NCBI RefSeq assembly: GCF_034424625.1
Contig: NZ_CP139976.1
Span: 5,952,001-6,016,000, forward strand
Direction: 5' to 3'
DNA: 64,000 nt
DNA from: Janthinobacterium lividum
GTDB lineage: Bacteria; Pseudomonadota; Gammaproteobacteria; Burkholderiales; Burkholderiaceae_D
The translations under genes were made by a program, and so were the position numbers. Position 1 is the stretch's first letter, and each line of letters starts with the position of its first letter. Positions 9,115 through 17,906 of this stretch are shown here, piece after piece. The notes under the pieces were generated by a model. That model was not told the DNA's origin. It did no database searches and saw nothing but the letters and a program-made list of their open reading frames with translations.

Positions 9115-9732
9115 CTAGGCGCCTCCCGTCTGCACGCGGTAGGCGGCCAGCAGCATGCGCGCGCTGATGCGGATATGCGCCTGCGCCACGGGTTTCAGGG
9201 CCACGTCGAAGCGCACCTTGTCTTCGGCCATCACAAAATTGATCATGCTGCCCATCGCGTAGACCTCATCCGAATCGGATACCGTCAGCAACGCCAGGCC
9301 ACGGCTGGCGGCCAGCATCTCCTGCAGCGCCGTTTTATCCAGCGCCCCCAGGTACAGCACGTGCAGCCCGGCCAGCGCTTCGCCACGCCGCACTTTTTTC
9401 ACCTGCACGGCGCGGCCGTTGACACTATGCCCGGCCACGCTCTGTTCGAGCTGCTCGGCCAGCGCATCGGCGCCCGCCACGCCGATCACCAGCGGAGAGT
9501 CGGGCCGGGCAAAGCTGCCGTCGGGCCATTCGACATAGCCGGCAAACTTGTACAGATACCCGGCCTTGACCTGGCGTTCCAGCTCCCCCGGCACCTGCGC
9601 CCGCGCCTCGATACACAGCACGCCCAGGAGCAGCAATAGCCACTCCCAGCGGAGAGGGCGGCGGCCAGCACCGCGCGCGGAGCAGCGCAGGGGGCCAGGA
9701 TGACGCCACCAGGTCCAGTTCAGAATTACCAT
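9115..9732 (-). CDS. YfiR family (DUF4154) periplasmic protein
   Basis: Known YfiR proteins bind the periplasmic part of a membrane partner and repress c-di-GMP signalling. The family features here are VKAGYLYKFAGYVEWPDGSF (about residues 55-75), an ALAEQLEQSV helix, KVRRGEALAGLHVLYLG and the terminal block INFVMAEDKVRFDVALKPVAQAHIRISARML. A hydrophobic segment, WLLLLLGVLCIEARA, after an Arg-rich extension is probably the signal peptide, so the true start may lie inside the 205-residue frame. It is the first gene of a three-gene operon, abutting the kinase with no gap, and the kinase is its likely partner. Confidence 0.85.
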   Translation of the reverse strand: MVILNWTWWRHPGPLRCSARGAGRRPLRWEWLLLLLGVLCIEARAQVPGELERQVKAGYLYKFAGYVEWPDGSFARPDSPLVIGVAGADALAEQLEQSVAGHSVNGRAVQVKKVRRGEALAGLHVLYLGALDKTALQEMLAASRGLALLTVSDSDEVYAMGSMINFVMAEDKVRFDVALKPVAQAHIRISARMLLAAYRVQTGGA

Positions 9733-9956
9733 GACAACCGAGTAAAGATAATGCTATACGAAGGCGCGGCACCATGCCGCTTGCCTGTTCGAGCGATGCG
9801 CACCAGGGTGGCGCAGCGACAGAGCGCCTGCCAGCCCGAAGTGGTAGCAAATGTATAAAAGAGTGTACGCATTTTCGCTGGTACCGGGGAAAGTTTCTTT
9901 TACCGTTGGCCATGCTACAGTCTTGCCACCATTTTCACCGCATGCAGGAGTCATCC

Positions 9957-10439
9957 ATGAGCAACGAACTCGTCCCCCTCTCCACCGCGGTCGGCCTGGC
10001 CTTGCAGGCGAAGGGCCTGCTGCTGGCCACGGCCGAATCGTGCACGGGCGGCGGCGTGGCGCAGGCCGTCACCGATATTTCAGGCTCAAGCGCCTGGTTC
10101 GAGCGGGGCTTCGTCACCTATTCCAACGGGGCCAAGACCGGCATGCTGGGCGTGCCCGCCGAGCTGATCGCCGCGCACGGCGCCGTCAGCGAGGAAGTGG
10201 CCGCCGCCATGGCGCGGGGCACCCTGGCCCACAGCGAGGCCCAGGTGGCCGTCTCGACCACGGGCATCGCCGGCCCCACGGGCGGCGTGCCGGACAAGCC
10301 CGTCGGCACCGTCTGCTTCGGCTGGGCCATGGACGGGCGCGTGCAAACACAGCGGCTGGTATTCGCGGGCGACCGCCAGGCCGTGCGCGAGCAGGCCGTG
10401 GCGCACGCCTTGCGCGAACTGTTGCGCTTTATCCAGTAG
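9957..10439 (+). CDS. pncC: Nicotinamide-nucleotide amidohydrolase PncC
   Basis: The 160-residue stand-alone CinA C-terminal domain hydrolyses nicotinamide mononucleotide to nicotinate mononucleotide in NAD recycling. Family motifs are LLATAESCTGGGVAQAVTDISGSSAWFERGFVTYSN (catalytic Ser in the SCTGG block), LGVPAELIAAHGAVSEEVA, VSTTGIAGPTGG and KPVGTVCFGW. The ATG is preceded by CAGGAG at a six-base spacing, which fixes the start. It is convergent with the diguanylate cyclase gene, with an 11-base overlap of the 3' ends. It is separated from thiL by the signalling operon. Confidence 0.94.
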   Translation: MSNELVPLSTAVGLALQAKGLLLATAESCTGGGVAQAVTDISGSSAWFERGFVTYSNGAKTGMLGVPAELIAAHGAVSEEVAAAMARGTLAHSEAQVAVSTTGIAGPTGGVPDKPVGTVCFGWAMDGRVQTQRLVFAGDRQAVREQAVAHALRELLRFIQ

Positions 10440-12306
10440 CGGCGGCGATGCAGGCGCGGTCGCGGCCCGCCTGCTTGGCCGCGTACAGGGCGCTGTCGGC
10501 GCGCATCAGCAATTCGTGACGGCCGGCGCCGTGGCGCGGATATTCGGCGATGCCGGCCGAAAAGGTGCAGCCGGACAGGCTGTGCGGCGCCTGCCGGATC
10601 AGCAACTGGCGGTAGCGCGCGGCGATATCGTCGATCTTGTGCGCCGCGATGAGGCTGTCTGCTTCGCGCAACAGCAGGCAGAATTCCTCGCCGCCATAAC
10701 GGCACACCATGTCGCTGCCGCGCAGCTGGCTTTCCACCAGGCGCGCAAACTGGATCAGCACTTCATCGCCAAAGTTGTGCCCGTAGGTATCGTTGACGCG
10801 CTTGAAAAAATCCAGGTCGATGATGGCGATGGCCACGGGCGCATCCGCATCGGCCTCGTGCAGGATGGCGTTGAGGCAGGTTTCAAAATGGCGGCGGTTG
10901 TACAGGCCCGTCAGGTGGTCGCGCATGGCCTGTTCCTTCAGGCTGTCCTGCAGGGAATTGACATGCAGGATCTGGTGCGCCAGTTCCCGGTTCAGGTGCT
11001 CGAGCTTGACGTTTTCCGATTCGCGCGCCGCCTGCAGCTCCAGCGCCTTGTCGCGCTCGGCTTTCAGGCTGTGCATTTCCTTTTCCAGGTTGCGCATCAG
11101 GCTGCGCGAGGCGCGCGCCGACTTGCTGCTGGCCTCGTAGGCGGCCTGGTATTGCTGCAGGAAACCATACGCCGCCTGCCATTCGCCCAGCTGGGCATTG
11201 ATGTCGGACAAGCCGCGCAGGATCTGCTGCTGGTGAAACGGATTGCGCGTCCAGCTCAGCAGGCTGTGCGCCTGCGTCAGGGACGCCAGCGCCTGCGCCG
11301 TCTGGCCCGCGTGCAGGTCCAGCTTGCCGCGCACCAGCCACGCATGCATCTGCTCTTCCAGGTCCTGGCCCCGGCGCGCATATTCTTCGGCCCGCAGCAG
11401 CAATTGCAGGGCGCTGTCGGGCTGGCGCAGCAGGATCGCGGCGTGGGCGGCGATACAGAACAAAAAGGCGCGCACGGCCAGGTCTTCTTCCGGCCACTCG
11501 TAAAACGGTTCCACCAGCGCCAGCGCCTCGGCCGGCTTGCCCGTGGCCAGCAGGCACATGGCCAGGTTGGCCGAAACGATGGTTTGCTGGTATTTGAGCT
11601 TTTGCGTGCCGATGATCTCGAGCGCCTCGACCAGCAGGGGGATGGCGTCTTCATCGTTGCCCAGGTCATGCTGCGACGACGCCAGGTTCGACAGGCTGTT
11701 GACCCGGTGCGCGGGGCTGCCGAAACGCTCGGCGATGTCGAGCGCCAGCAGGAAATTGCGCGGGCCGTCCTGCGTATCGCCACGGTTCAGGGCATCGACG
11801 CCCAGGCGCGCGTACAGCATGAACTTGTGCAGGGAGTCGGGTATCTGCGCGGCCTGGCTGCGCGCCTGCAGGAAATGCTGCTCGGCATCGGCAAAATCGC
11901 CGCGCCGGCTCGCATACGCGCCCTGCAGGGCGGCCACTTCCATGCCCCCTTCCAGGTCGCCGCTTTGCTGGAAATACGCGCCCAGACGCTCGCACGACGG
12001 TTCGGCCTCGCCCGCGTAATACGCCAGCCAGCAATGATTGAGTTCCGCATACGCGCCGCCGCGCGCATACTGTTGTCGTTGCGCCGCCGCCAGCGCCATC
12101 TGCGCCAGCCGGCGCGCCTGGCGGCGGTTGCCGACCAGGCAAGCCAGGGCTTGCTGATTCAGACGGTCAATGTCGGCTTTATCGAGACTGGAGATCGGCA
12201 CTGCGTCCTCGTTCACACTCTGGGGTGCATTTTTCACACAAAACTTGCTCTGTATCAATGGTATCCTGATTAACATCATAACCAGATTCGCTGTTCCGCA
12301 TGGCAT
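10429..12306 (-). CDS. TPR-containing diguanylate cyclase
   Basis: The protein has an N-terminal helical TPR-like region (residues about 45-400), a coiled coil (about 395-455) and a C-terminal GGDEF domain. The active site is GGEEF at 538-542. An RGSD I-site begins exactly nine residues upstream (529), and IDLDFFKRVNDTYGHNFGDE is the metal/GTP segment, so this is likely an active, product-inhibited cyclase making c-di-GMP from GTP. No signal peptide or membrane segment is seen, so it is cytosolic. The start is uncertain: 12306 is the longest frame, with ATG pairs at 12279/12276 and a GTG at 12216 also possible. It is divergent from the TraL-like gene. Confidence 0.9.
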   Translation of the reverse strand: MPCGTANLVMMLIRIPLIQSKFCVKNAPQSVNEDAVPISSLDKADIDRLNQQALACLVGNRRQARRLAQMALAAAQRQQYARGGAYAELNHCWLAYYAGEAEPSCERLGAYFQQSGDLEGGMEVAALQGAYASRRGDFADAEQHFLQARSQAAQIPDSLHKFMLYARLGVDALNRGDTQDGPRNFLLALDIAERFGSPAHRVNSLSNLASSQHDLGNDEDAIPLLVEALEIIGTQKLKYQQTIVSANLAMCLLATGKPAEALALVEPFYEWPEEDLAVRAFLFCIAAHAAILLRQPDSALQLLLRAEEYARRGQDLEEQMHAWLVRGKLDLHAGQTAQALASLTQAHSLLSWTRNPFHQQQILRGLSDINAQLGEWQAAYGFLQQYQAAYEASSKSARASRSLMRNLEKEMHSLKAERDKALELQAARESENVKLEHLNRELAHQILHVNSLQDSLKEQAMRDHLTGLYNRRHFETCLNAILHEADADAPVAIAIIDLDFFKRVNDTYGHNFGDEVLIQFARLVESQLRGSDMVCRYGGEEFCLLLREADSLIAAHKIDDIAARYRQLLIRQAPHSLSGCTFSAGIAEYPRHGAGRHELLMRADSALYAAKQAGRDRACIAAATG

Positions 12307-12413
12307 ATTTGCAAAGGATTGTGGTAAAAATGCCAGTCGTGGCCTGGCCGGGCGCGTGCGCCGCTGTCACGGATCTTTGATTGTCACTGACGCAACAACT
12401 TGGAGTAGTCGCA

Positions 12414-13142
12414 ATGCAAAACACGGTACATTTCATCCTGCAGGGCAAGGGCGGCATCGGCAAGACCCTCGTCTCTACCCTGCTGGCCCAGTGGATAGGC
12501 GGCAAGGACGACACGCCTTTGCGCTGTTATGACACCGATCAGGAAAACGCCACGTTCTCGCGCTACAAGGCGATGAACGTCAAGCATGTGCCCGTGATGA
12601 CGGATGCGCGCAACATCGACCCGAAACGCTTCGACGCGCTGATGATCGACATTCTCGAAACGGACGGCAACTGCGTGATCGACAATGGCGCGAACACGTT
12701 TTCGCCGCTGATGGGCTACCTGCTGGAAAACGATTGTTTTTCGCTGCTGGAAGAATCGGGCCGCAAGGTCTATATCCACACCATCGTCGGCGGCGGCGAC
12801 ACCCTGCACGACACGGCCACGGGTTTTGTGGCGACAGCCCAATCGACGAAGGTGCCGCTGGTGCTGTGGCAAAACGAACATTTCGGCCTGCTGCAATCGG
12901 CGTCCGGCAAGCAGTTTATCGAATCGCAGTCGTACGCCGACAACCGCGTGCGCGTGAAAGGCAGCATTACCTTGAGCCAGCGCAATCCCGACACCTTCGG
13001 CGCGGACGTCAAGAAGATGAACACGGCGCGCCTGACGATGCAGGAAGTGCTGCAGAACGACAAGTTCAACATCATGGAAAAGCAGCGCATCAAGGTCGTC
13101 TACCGCGACATCTTCGAACAGCTCGACAAGGTGCAGTGGTAG
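12414..13142 (+). CDS. TraL-like ParA/MinD-type ATPase
   Basis: The 242-residue protein starts almost directly with a deviant Walker A box (LQGKGGIGKTLVSTLLAQW, residues 9-27), then LRCYDTDQENATFSRYKAMNV and VIDNGANTFSPLMGYLLEN. These blocks and the C-terminal IMEKQRIKVVYRDIFEQLD closely resemble TraL of IncP-type conjugation systems. The ATG at 12414 has TGGAG eight bases upstream and is preferred to an upstream TTG. It is followed without a gap by a TraM-like gene. No relaxase, coupling protein or T4SS gene is nearby, so the pair is chromosomally stranded or domesticated. Function is unknown; ParA-like membrane positioning is a guess. Confidence 0.8.
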   Translation: MQNTVHFILQGKGGIGKTLVSTLLAQWIGGKDDTPLRCYDTDQENATFSRYKAMNVKHVPVMTDARNIDPKRFDALMIDILETDGNCVIDNGANTFSPLMGYLLENDCFSLLEESGRKVYIHTIVGGGDTLHDTATGFVATAQSTKVPLVLWQNEHFGLLQSASGKQFIESQSYADNRVRVKGSITLSQRNPDTFGADVKKMNTARLTMQEVLQNDKFNIMEKQRIKVVYRDIFEQLDKVQW

Positions 13143-13496
13143 ATGGACCAGCACAAACTGCGCAGCCACGTATTCGACAAGACGGGCATCAAGATCGACG
13201 TCGATGACCCGATATTCGCCCTCGTGGCGCTGAACGAAGCCGTGCTGGCGGAAACCGTCGAGCGCCAGCTGGCCTTGCTGGACGCCGCCACGCAAGCGCT
13301 GGCGGCGCAGGCGCGCGCGGCGGGCGGCTTGCCTGCACTGCCGCCAGCCGCCCTGGCCGGCCCTGCCGATAATGCGACGGCGCCAACCGTCGGCTTCACG
13401 CCGCGCGAATGGCGCCTGCTGGGCGCCGCGGCCATCGTCTCCATTGCCAGCGCGCTGCTGGTGCTGGGCGGCGCGGCCCTGCTGTATAGACTGTAG
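13143..13496 (+). CDS. TraM-like small membrane protein
   Basis: The 117-residue protein has an N-terminal motif, DKTGIKIDVDDPIFALVALNEAVL, like the start of conjugative TraM proteins, then an Ala-rich helix and linker. A single C-terminal TM helix (WRLLGAAAIVSIASALLVLGGAALLY, about 90-115) ends the chain, giving a tail-anchored topology with the domain in the cytosol. The ATG follows the TraL-like stop codon directly, so the two are co-translated. In IncP plasmids traL and traM are also neighbours, which supports both assignments. No other transfer genes are present. Confidence 0.75.
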   Translation: MDQHKLRSHVFDKTGIKIDVDDPIFALVALNEAVLAETVERQLALLDAATQALAAQARAAGGLPALPPAALAGPADNATAPTVGFTPREWRLLGAAAIVSIASALLVLGGAALLYRL

Positions 13497-13586
13497 CACC
13501 GACCGTAGCACTGAACGTAGCACCGTCGCGCTGCGCCAGCCACGAGCGAGCAGCAGCGTCTTCTCCACCTATCCCTGGAAGCATGC

Positions 13587-16412
13587 ATGAAACCGATCAA
13601 ACTGCTGGCCCTCCCCGCTCTGCTGCTGTCGCTGTACGGCGCCCCACTCACTCTCGCCCACGCCGCCGATGCGGCCGCGACGGCGCCCCTGGGCGCGACG
13701 GCCGTGCCGCACATCGCCTATGAAAAATACACCTTGCCCAACGGCCTGGACGTCATTCTCGTGGAAGACCATAAATTGCCCGTCACGGCCGTCAATATCT
13801 GGTACCACGTGGGTCCCGCGAATGAAGCGCCGGGGCTGACGGGCTTTGCCCACCTGTTCGAGCACATGATGTTTGCCGCCACCAAGCACGTGCCGCGCGG
13901 CATGGCCGACCAGTTGCTCGAAGGCGCGGGCGCCACCGACTCGAACGGCAGCACGGATTTCGACCGCACCAATTATTTCGACACGGTACCGTCGAACCAG
14001 CTGGAACTGGCCCTGTGGACGCACTCCGACCGCATGGGCTACCTGCTTGACGTGCTCGATCAGACGGCGCTGACGAACCAGCAGGACGTGGTGCGCAACG
14101 AGCGCCGCCAGAGCGTGGAGAATGCGCCCTACGGCATCGTGCAGGAAGCCCTGTACCACCAGCTGTTTCCCAAGACCCACCCGTATTACGCCAGCGTCAT
14201 CGGTTCGCACGCGGATATCCAGAACGCGAAACTGGCCGACATCAAGGAATTCTTCACCAAATACTATGGCCCCAACAACGCCAGCCTGGTGATCGCCGGC
14301 GATATCGACAAGACGAAGACCAAGGAACTGGTCAACAAGTATTTTGGCAGCTTTAAGAGCGGCCCGGCCGTGCCGAAACCGAATGTGGTGACGCCGCCCA
14401 TCACGCAGGAACGCCGCATCGTGGTGCAGGACCGGGTGGAATTGCCGCGCGTCTTCATGGCCTGGCTGACGCCGTCCGCCTACACCAGGGATGACGCGGA
14501 ACTGTCAATGGCGGCGCACATCCTGGCCGGCGGCAAGTCCAGCCGCCTGTACAAGTCCCTCGTGTACGACAAGCAGATCGCCCAGGATGTCGGCGCCAGC
14601 CAGGGCTCGAATGCCCTCACCTCCATCTTCACCATCGACGCGACGGCGCGCCCGGGCCACAAGCCCGAGGAAATCGAACAAGCCTTGCAGGCGGAGCTGG
14701 AGCAATTGCGCGCCAAGGGCCCCACCGAGAAGGAACTGGAGCGGGCGCGCAACAGCATTGAGACCACCATGCTGAGCCAGGTGGAAAAAATGGGCGGACG
14801 CGGCGTGGCTAACTTGCTCAACGAATACAACCAGTACCTGGGCGACCCCGGCTACCTGGCCAAGGATATCGAGCGCTACCGCCAGGTGACGGCCGCCGGC
14901 GTGCAGCGCGCCGTCGACCAGTACCTGAAAAACCAGTCGCGCGTCGTCGTCTACGGCGTGCCGGGCAAGCCGGACCTGGGCGCGGAAGTGCCGACGCCGG
15001 CGCCGGGCAAGGTCAAGCCTGCGCCAGGCACGGCCATCAATGCGGACGAACCATGGCGCAATGCCGTGCCGAAGGCCGGTCCCGCACCGAAGATTGTTTT
15101 ACCGCAAGGAAAATCGTTCACCCTGGCGAACGGTTTGACCGTGATCCACCATTACAACGGGGCCGTGCCGCTCGTTTCCAGCCAGCTGGTCATCAAAAGC
15201 GGCTCGGGCGCCAATCCGCTGGCGCAGCCTGGTTTGTCGAGCTTTACGGCGCAGTTGCTGCAGGAAGGCACGGCCACGCGCAGCGCACCGCAGATCGCCG
15301 ACGATGTGGCGCAGCTGGGCGCCCTGCTGAGCACCGGTTCCAACACGGATGCCTCGTTTGCCCAGCTGACGTCGCTCAAAGCCACCTTCCCGCAAGCGCT
15401 CGACGTGCTGGCCGACGTGGTGCTGCACCCGCAATTCCCGCAAGCGGAAGTCGAGCGCCAGCGCGCCAGCCGCATCGGACAACTGGCGCAGCAGCGCGAA
15501 AACGCGGGAGCCGTGGCCGCCCGCGTGGAAGCGACGGCCCTGTATGGCCCGCAGCATCCCTACGGCTACATCCAGCTGGGCACGGAAGCGGCGCTGAAGG
15601 CGGCCAGCCGCGCCGACCTGCAAGGTTTCTGGCAGCAGCATTACCTGCCGAACAATGCGGCCCTGATCGTCTCGGGCGATATCGGCGAGGCGGAATTGAA
15701 GGCACTGGCCGAAGCGAAGTTCGGCAGCTGGAAGGCAGGCACGGTGGCGCAGTCCGTGGCCGCCGCGCCGCAGACGACGCAGGCAAAATTGATTATGGTC
15801 GACAAGCCGGGCGCGCCGCAAACGGCCGTGCGCCTGTCCGCCATCGCCGTGCCGCGCGCCACGCCCGATTACGCGCCGCTGCAAGTGATGAACGCGGCCC
15901 TGGGCGGCTTGTTTACCAGCCGCCTGAACACCAATTTGCGCGAAGAGAAGGGCTACACGTATGGCGTGCGTTCGCAATTCCAGTACCGCAATCAGCCTGG
16001 ACCATTCTCGATTGCCGCCAGCGTGCGCACCGATGTGACGGGCCCGGCCGTATCGGAAACCGTCAAGGAGATCCGCGCCATGATCGCCAAGTCCTTGAGC
16101 AGCAAGGAACTGGCGAATGCGCGCAACTCGCAGGTGCTGTCCTTGCCGGGCCAGTTCGACACGAATGCCAGCATCAGCGCCAGCATGGCGAACGCGTACA
16201 TCTACGGCCTGGGCCTCGACTATTACACGACCCTGCCGCAGCGCTTTGCCAGCGTGACGGACAAGCAGGTGCAGCAGGTGGCGAAAAAATACCTGCAGCC
16301 GGAAAAGCTGATCGTCATCGGCGTGGGCGACAAGGCGAAGATCGCTCCGCAATTGTCCAAGCTGAAACTGGCGCCGGTGGAACTGCGCGACGCGGAGGGT
16401 AACGTCAAATAA
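13587..16412 (+). CDS. M16 family zinc metallopeptidase, two-domain
   Basis: The 941-residue protein has a signal peptide (MKPIKLLALPALLLSLYG..., cleaved near AHAADA, residue 27) and two M16 halves. The first half is catalytic: the inverted zinc motif HLFEH is at residues 89-93 and the distal Glu lies in VVRNERRQSVENAPYG. The second half (from about residue 500) lacks HxxEH and is the structural half, with GYTYGVRSQFQYR as its conserved substrate-binding block. Such pitrilysin/processing-peptidase-like proteins degrade peptides in the periplasm. GGAAG-like GGAAG lies five bases before the ATG. It is preceded by three short GTAGCAC repeats near 13492-13526. Confidence 0.93.
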   Translation: MKPIKLLALPALLLSLYGAPLTLAHAADAAATAPLGATAVPHIAYEKYTLPNGLDVILVEDHKLPVTAVNIWYHVGPANEAPGLTGFAHLFEHMMFAATKHVPRGMADQLLEGAGATDSNGSTDFDRTNYFDTVPSNQLELALWTHSDRMGYLLDVLDQTALTNQQDVVRNERRQSVENAPYGIVQEALYHQLFPKTHPYYASVIGSHADIQNAKLADIKEFFTKYYGPNNASLVIAGDIDKTKTKELVNKYFGSFKSGPAVPKPNVVTPPITQERRIVVQDRVELPRVFMAWLTPSAYTRDDAELSMAAHILAGGKSSRLYKSLVYDKQIAQDVGASQGSNALTSIFTIDATARPGHKPEEIEQALQAELEQLRAKGPTEKELERARNSIETTMLSQVEKMGGRGVANLLNEYNQYLGDPGYLAKDIERYRQVTAAGVQRAVDQYLKNQSRVVVYGVPGKPDLGAEVPTPAPGKVKPAPGTAINADEPWRNAVPKAGPAPKIVLPQGKSFTLANGLTVIHHYNGAVPLVSSQLVIKSGSGANPLAQPGLSSFTAQLLQEGTATRSAPQIADDVAQLGALLSTGSNTDASFAQLTSLKATFPQALDVLADVVLHPQFPQAEVERQRASRIGQLAQQRENAGAVAARVEATALYGPQHPYGYIQLGTEAALKAASRADLQGFWQQHYLPNNAALIVSGDIGEAELKALAEAKFGSWKAGTVAQSVAAAPQTTQAKLIMVDKPGAPQTAVRLSAIAVPRATPDYAPLQVMNAALGGLFTSRLNTNLREEKGYTYGVRSQFQYRNQPGPFSIAASVRTDVTGPAVSETVKEIRAMIAKSLSSKELANARNSQVLSLPGQFDTNASISASMANAYIYGLGLDYYTTLPQRFASVTDKQVQQVAKKYLQPEKLIVIGVGDKAKIAPQLSKLKLAPVELRDAEGNVK

Positions 16413-16414
16413 GG

Positions 16415-16816
16415 CTAGCGGCGCTTGAACAGCGCCAGCTTGTCGATGATCGCCGCCACGGCCACGCCGGCCGTGTAGGCGATCAAATCACCCCAGCCGA
16501 AGGCGGAACCCAGTACCAGGTGCCCCAGCGGATGCGCGCGCAGCGCGACGAGCCACGGCGCCTGGACCAGCTGGCCGAATTCCACGGCAAAGCAGATCAG
16601 CAAGGACCACGATGCCAGTTGCCAGGTACGCATGCGCGTGGCGATGATGCCCAGCGCAAAGACGATCATCATGGCCCACAGGGCGTCGCCCGGATACTTG
16701 CCGAGCGCGGCGGGGACGAATTGGGGATAGGCGCGCGAGGCCAGGCCCAGCGCGATAACAGCCACGGTTGCGCCCACCTGCAGCAGGCGGCGGCGTTCAG
16801 GTTTTACCAGGAACAT
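16415..16816 (-). CDS. DUF2809 family membrane protein
   Basis: The 133-residue protein has four predicted TM helices: LLQVGATVAVIALGLA, ALWAMMIVFALGIIA, LASWSLLICFAVEFGQLV and LIAYTAGVAVAAII. The family features are FVPAALGKYPGDALWAMM and the AVEFGQLVQAPWL...HPLGHLVLGSAFGWGDLIAYTAG block, which matches DUF2809. Its function is unknown. It ends two bases from the M16 peptidase stop, convergently. The ATG at 16816 is chosen; a GTG six codons upstream (16834) is an alternative. Confidence 0.8.
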   Translation of the reverse strand: MFLVKPERRRLLQVGATVAVIALGLASRAYPQFVPAALGKYPGDALWAMMIVFALGIIATRMRTWQLASWSLLICFAVEFGQLVQAPWLVALRAHPLGHLVLGSAFGWGDLIAYTAGVAVAAIIDKLALFKRR

Positions 16817-16916
16817 ATTTCCATTCAAAGGCACAATACGGGCCGAACCATTGCGGCCCGTCCGATATTGTACTGCGCGGCCGTGTCCGCCTGCAGCCTA
16901 ATGCGCCTGGACACGC

Positions 16917-17822
16917 TCAGCCCAGGTCGACATTCTGCGCCAGGAAATCAAGCAAGACGCGCACGCGCAGCGGCACATGCCCACCTTGCCCCACGAACAC
17001 GGCATGCACTTCTTCGCTGTCGCCGGGGTTGCAGTCTTCCAGCAGCGCCAGCAGACGGCCGGCCGCGATATCGGCCCGCACCTGGAAGGCAGCCAGGCGC
17101 GCCAGTCCCAAGCCCGCCAGCGCCAGTTGCCGCAAGGCTTCGCCATCGCTCGCCTGCGCATTGCCCGTGACCGGCACGACGATGTCGCCTTCGGGCAAGC
17201 GCAGCGGCCAGCCCGAGCGGGCGCGCGCGTAATTGGCATCGAGCAGATTGTGCGATGCCAGCTCGGCGGGCGTCAACGGCGAGCCGCGCCGCGCCAGGTA
17301 GGCTGGCGACGCCACGATCACCATGCGCGTCTGGCCCAGCTTGCGCGCCAGTAAGCTGGAACTTTTCAGGGGCCCGGCCCGCACGGCCACATCCGTGCGC
17401 TGCTCGAGGATATCGACCACTGCATCCGTGAGCTCGATGTCGAGCGTCACCTCCGGAAAGCGTTCCAGAAACAGCGGCGCCAGCGGCAACAAAAAATGCT
17501 GGCCGAACGGCACGTTCGCATTGACCCTGATCTTTCCGCGCGGCACATCCTGCACACCGGCGCAGCGCTCGGCCTCGTCCAGGGCCGCCAGCACGTGCCG
17601 GCCCCGTTCATACAGGCCGCAGCCCTCGGCCGTCAGTTGCAGCTGGCGCGTGGAGCGGTTCAACAGGCGCGCGCCCAGGCGCTCTTCCAGCCGCGAGACG
17701 AGCTTGCTGACGGCCGAGGGCGTCATGCCGCAGGCGCGCGCGGCGGCGGAAAAGCCGCCCAGTTCCACCACGCGCACAAACACTTCCAGCTCGCCGGAAC
17801 GGTTCACTTCCAGTCTGGCCAT
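16917..17822 (-). CDS. LysR family transcriptional regulator
   Basis: The 301-residue protein has an N-terminal winged HTH (residues 11-70: FVRVVELGGFSAAARACGMTPSAVSKLVSRLEERLGARLLNRSTRQLQLT) and a C-terminal effector-binding domain of the CrgA/PA2758-like group (GKIRVNANVPFG, LDIELTDAVVDILEQRTDVAVRAG). It is divergent from an SGNH esterase gene. The 66-94 base gap holds a duplicated octamer, so regulation of that esterase and of itself is likely. The ligand is unknown. Confidence 0.92.
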   Translation of the reverse strand: MARLEVNRSGELEVFVRVVELGGFSAAARACGMTPSAVSKLVSRLEERLGARLLNRSTRQLQLTAEGCGLYERGRHVLAALDEAERCAGVQDVPRGKIRVNANVPFGQHFLLPLAPLFLERFPEVTLDIELTDAVVDILEQRTDVAVRAGPLKSSSLLARKLGQTRMVIVASPAYLARRGSPLTPAELASHNLLDANYARARSGWPLRLPEGDIVVPVTGNAQASDGEALRQLALAGLGLARLAAFQVRADIAAGRLLALLEDCNPGDSEEVHAVFVGQGGHVPLRVRVLLDFLAQNVDLG

Positions 17823-17835
17823 TGTGAATTCAACT

Positions 17836-17874
17836 CATAAATGTTCTTCGATGAGATAGTCTAGTGCATAAATG
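17836..17874. promoter_or_regulatory. Duplicated octamer CATAAATG between LysR and esterase genes
   Basis: CATAAATG occurs at 17836-17843 and again at 17867-17874, 31 bases apart (about three helical turns), in the short gap between a LysR gene and its divergent neighbour. LysR tetramers bind two spaced sites, so this could be the control region. The octamer is short, so chance is possible. Confidence 0.35.
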
Positions 17875-17906
17875 GCTTTGCTTTCATCATGCGCACATTC
17901 CCCTTG

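Noticed and set aside
10516..12273. 585-codon plus-strand frame opposite the TPR cyclase
   Set aside because: It is antisense to a gene with clear TPR and GGDEF domains and has no ribosome site or recognisable family.
12414..13496. Conjugative or integrative element
   Set aside because: Only TraL- and TraM-like genes are present; no relaxase, T4SS, integrase or att repeats are seen, and flanking genes are housekeeping.
13492..13526. Short GTAGCAC repeats as a regulatory array
   Set aside because: Three 7-base copies only, right at the end of the TraM-like gene; too short to separate from chance.
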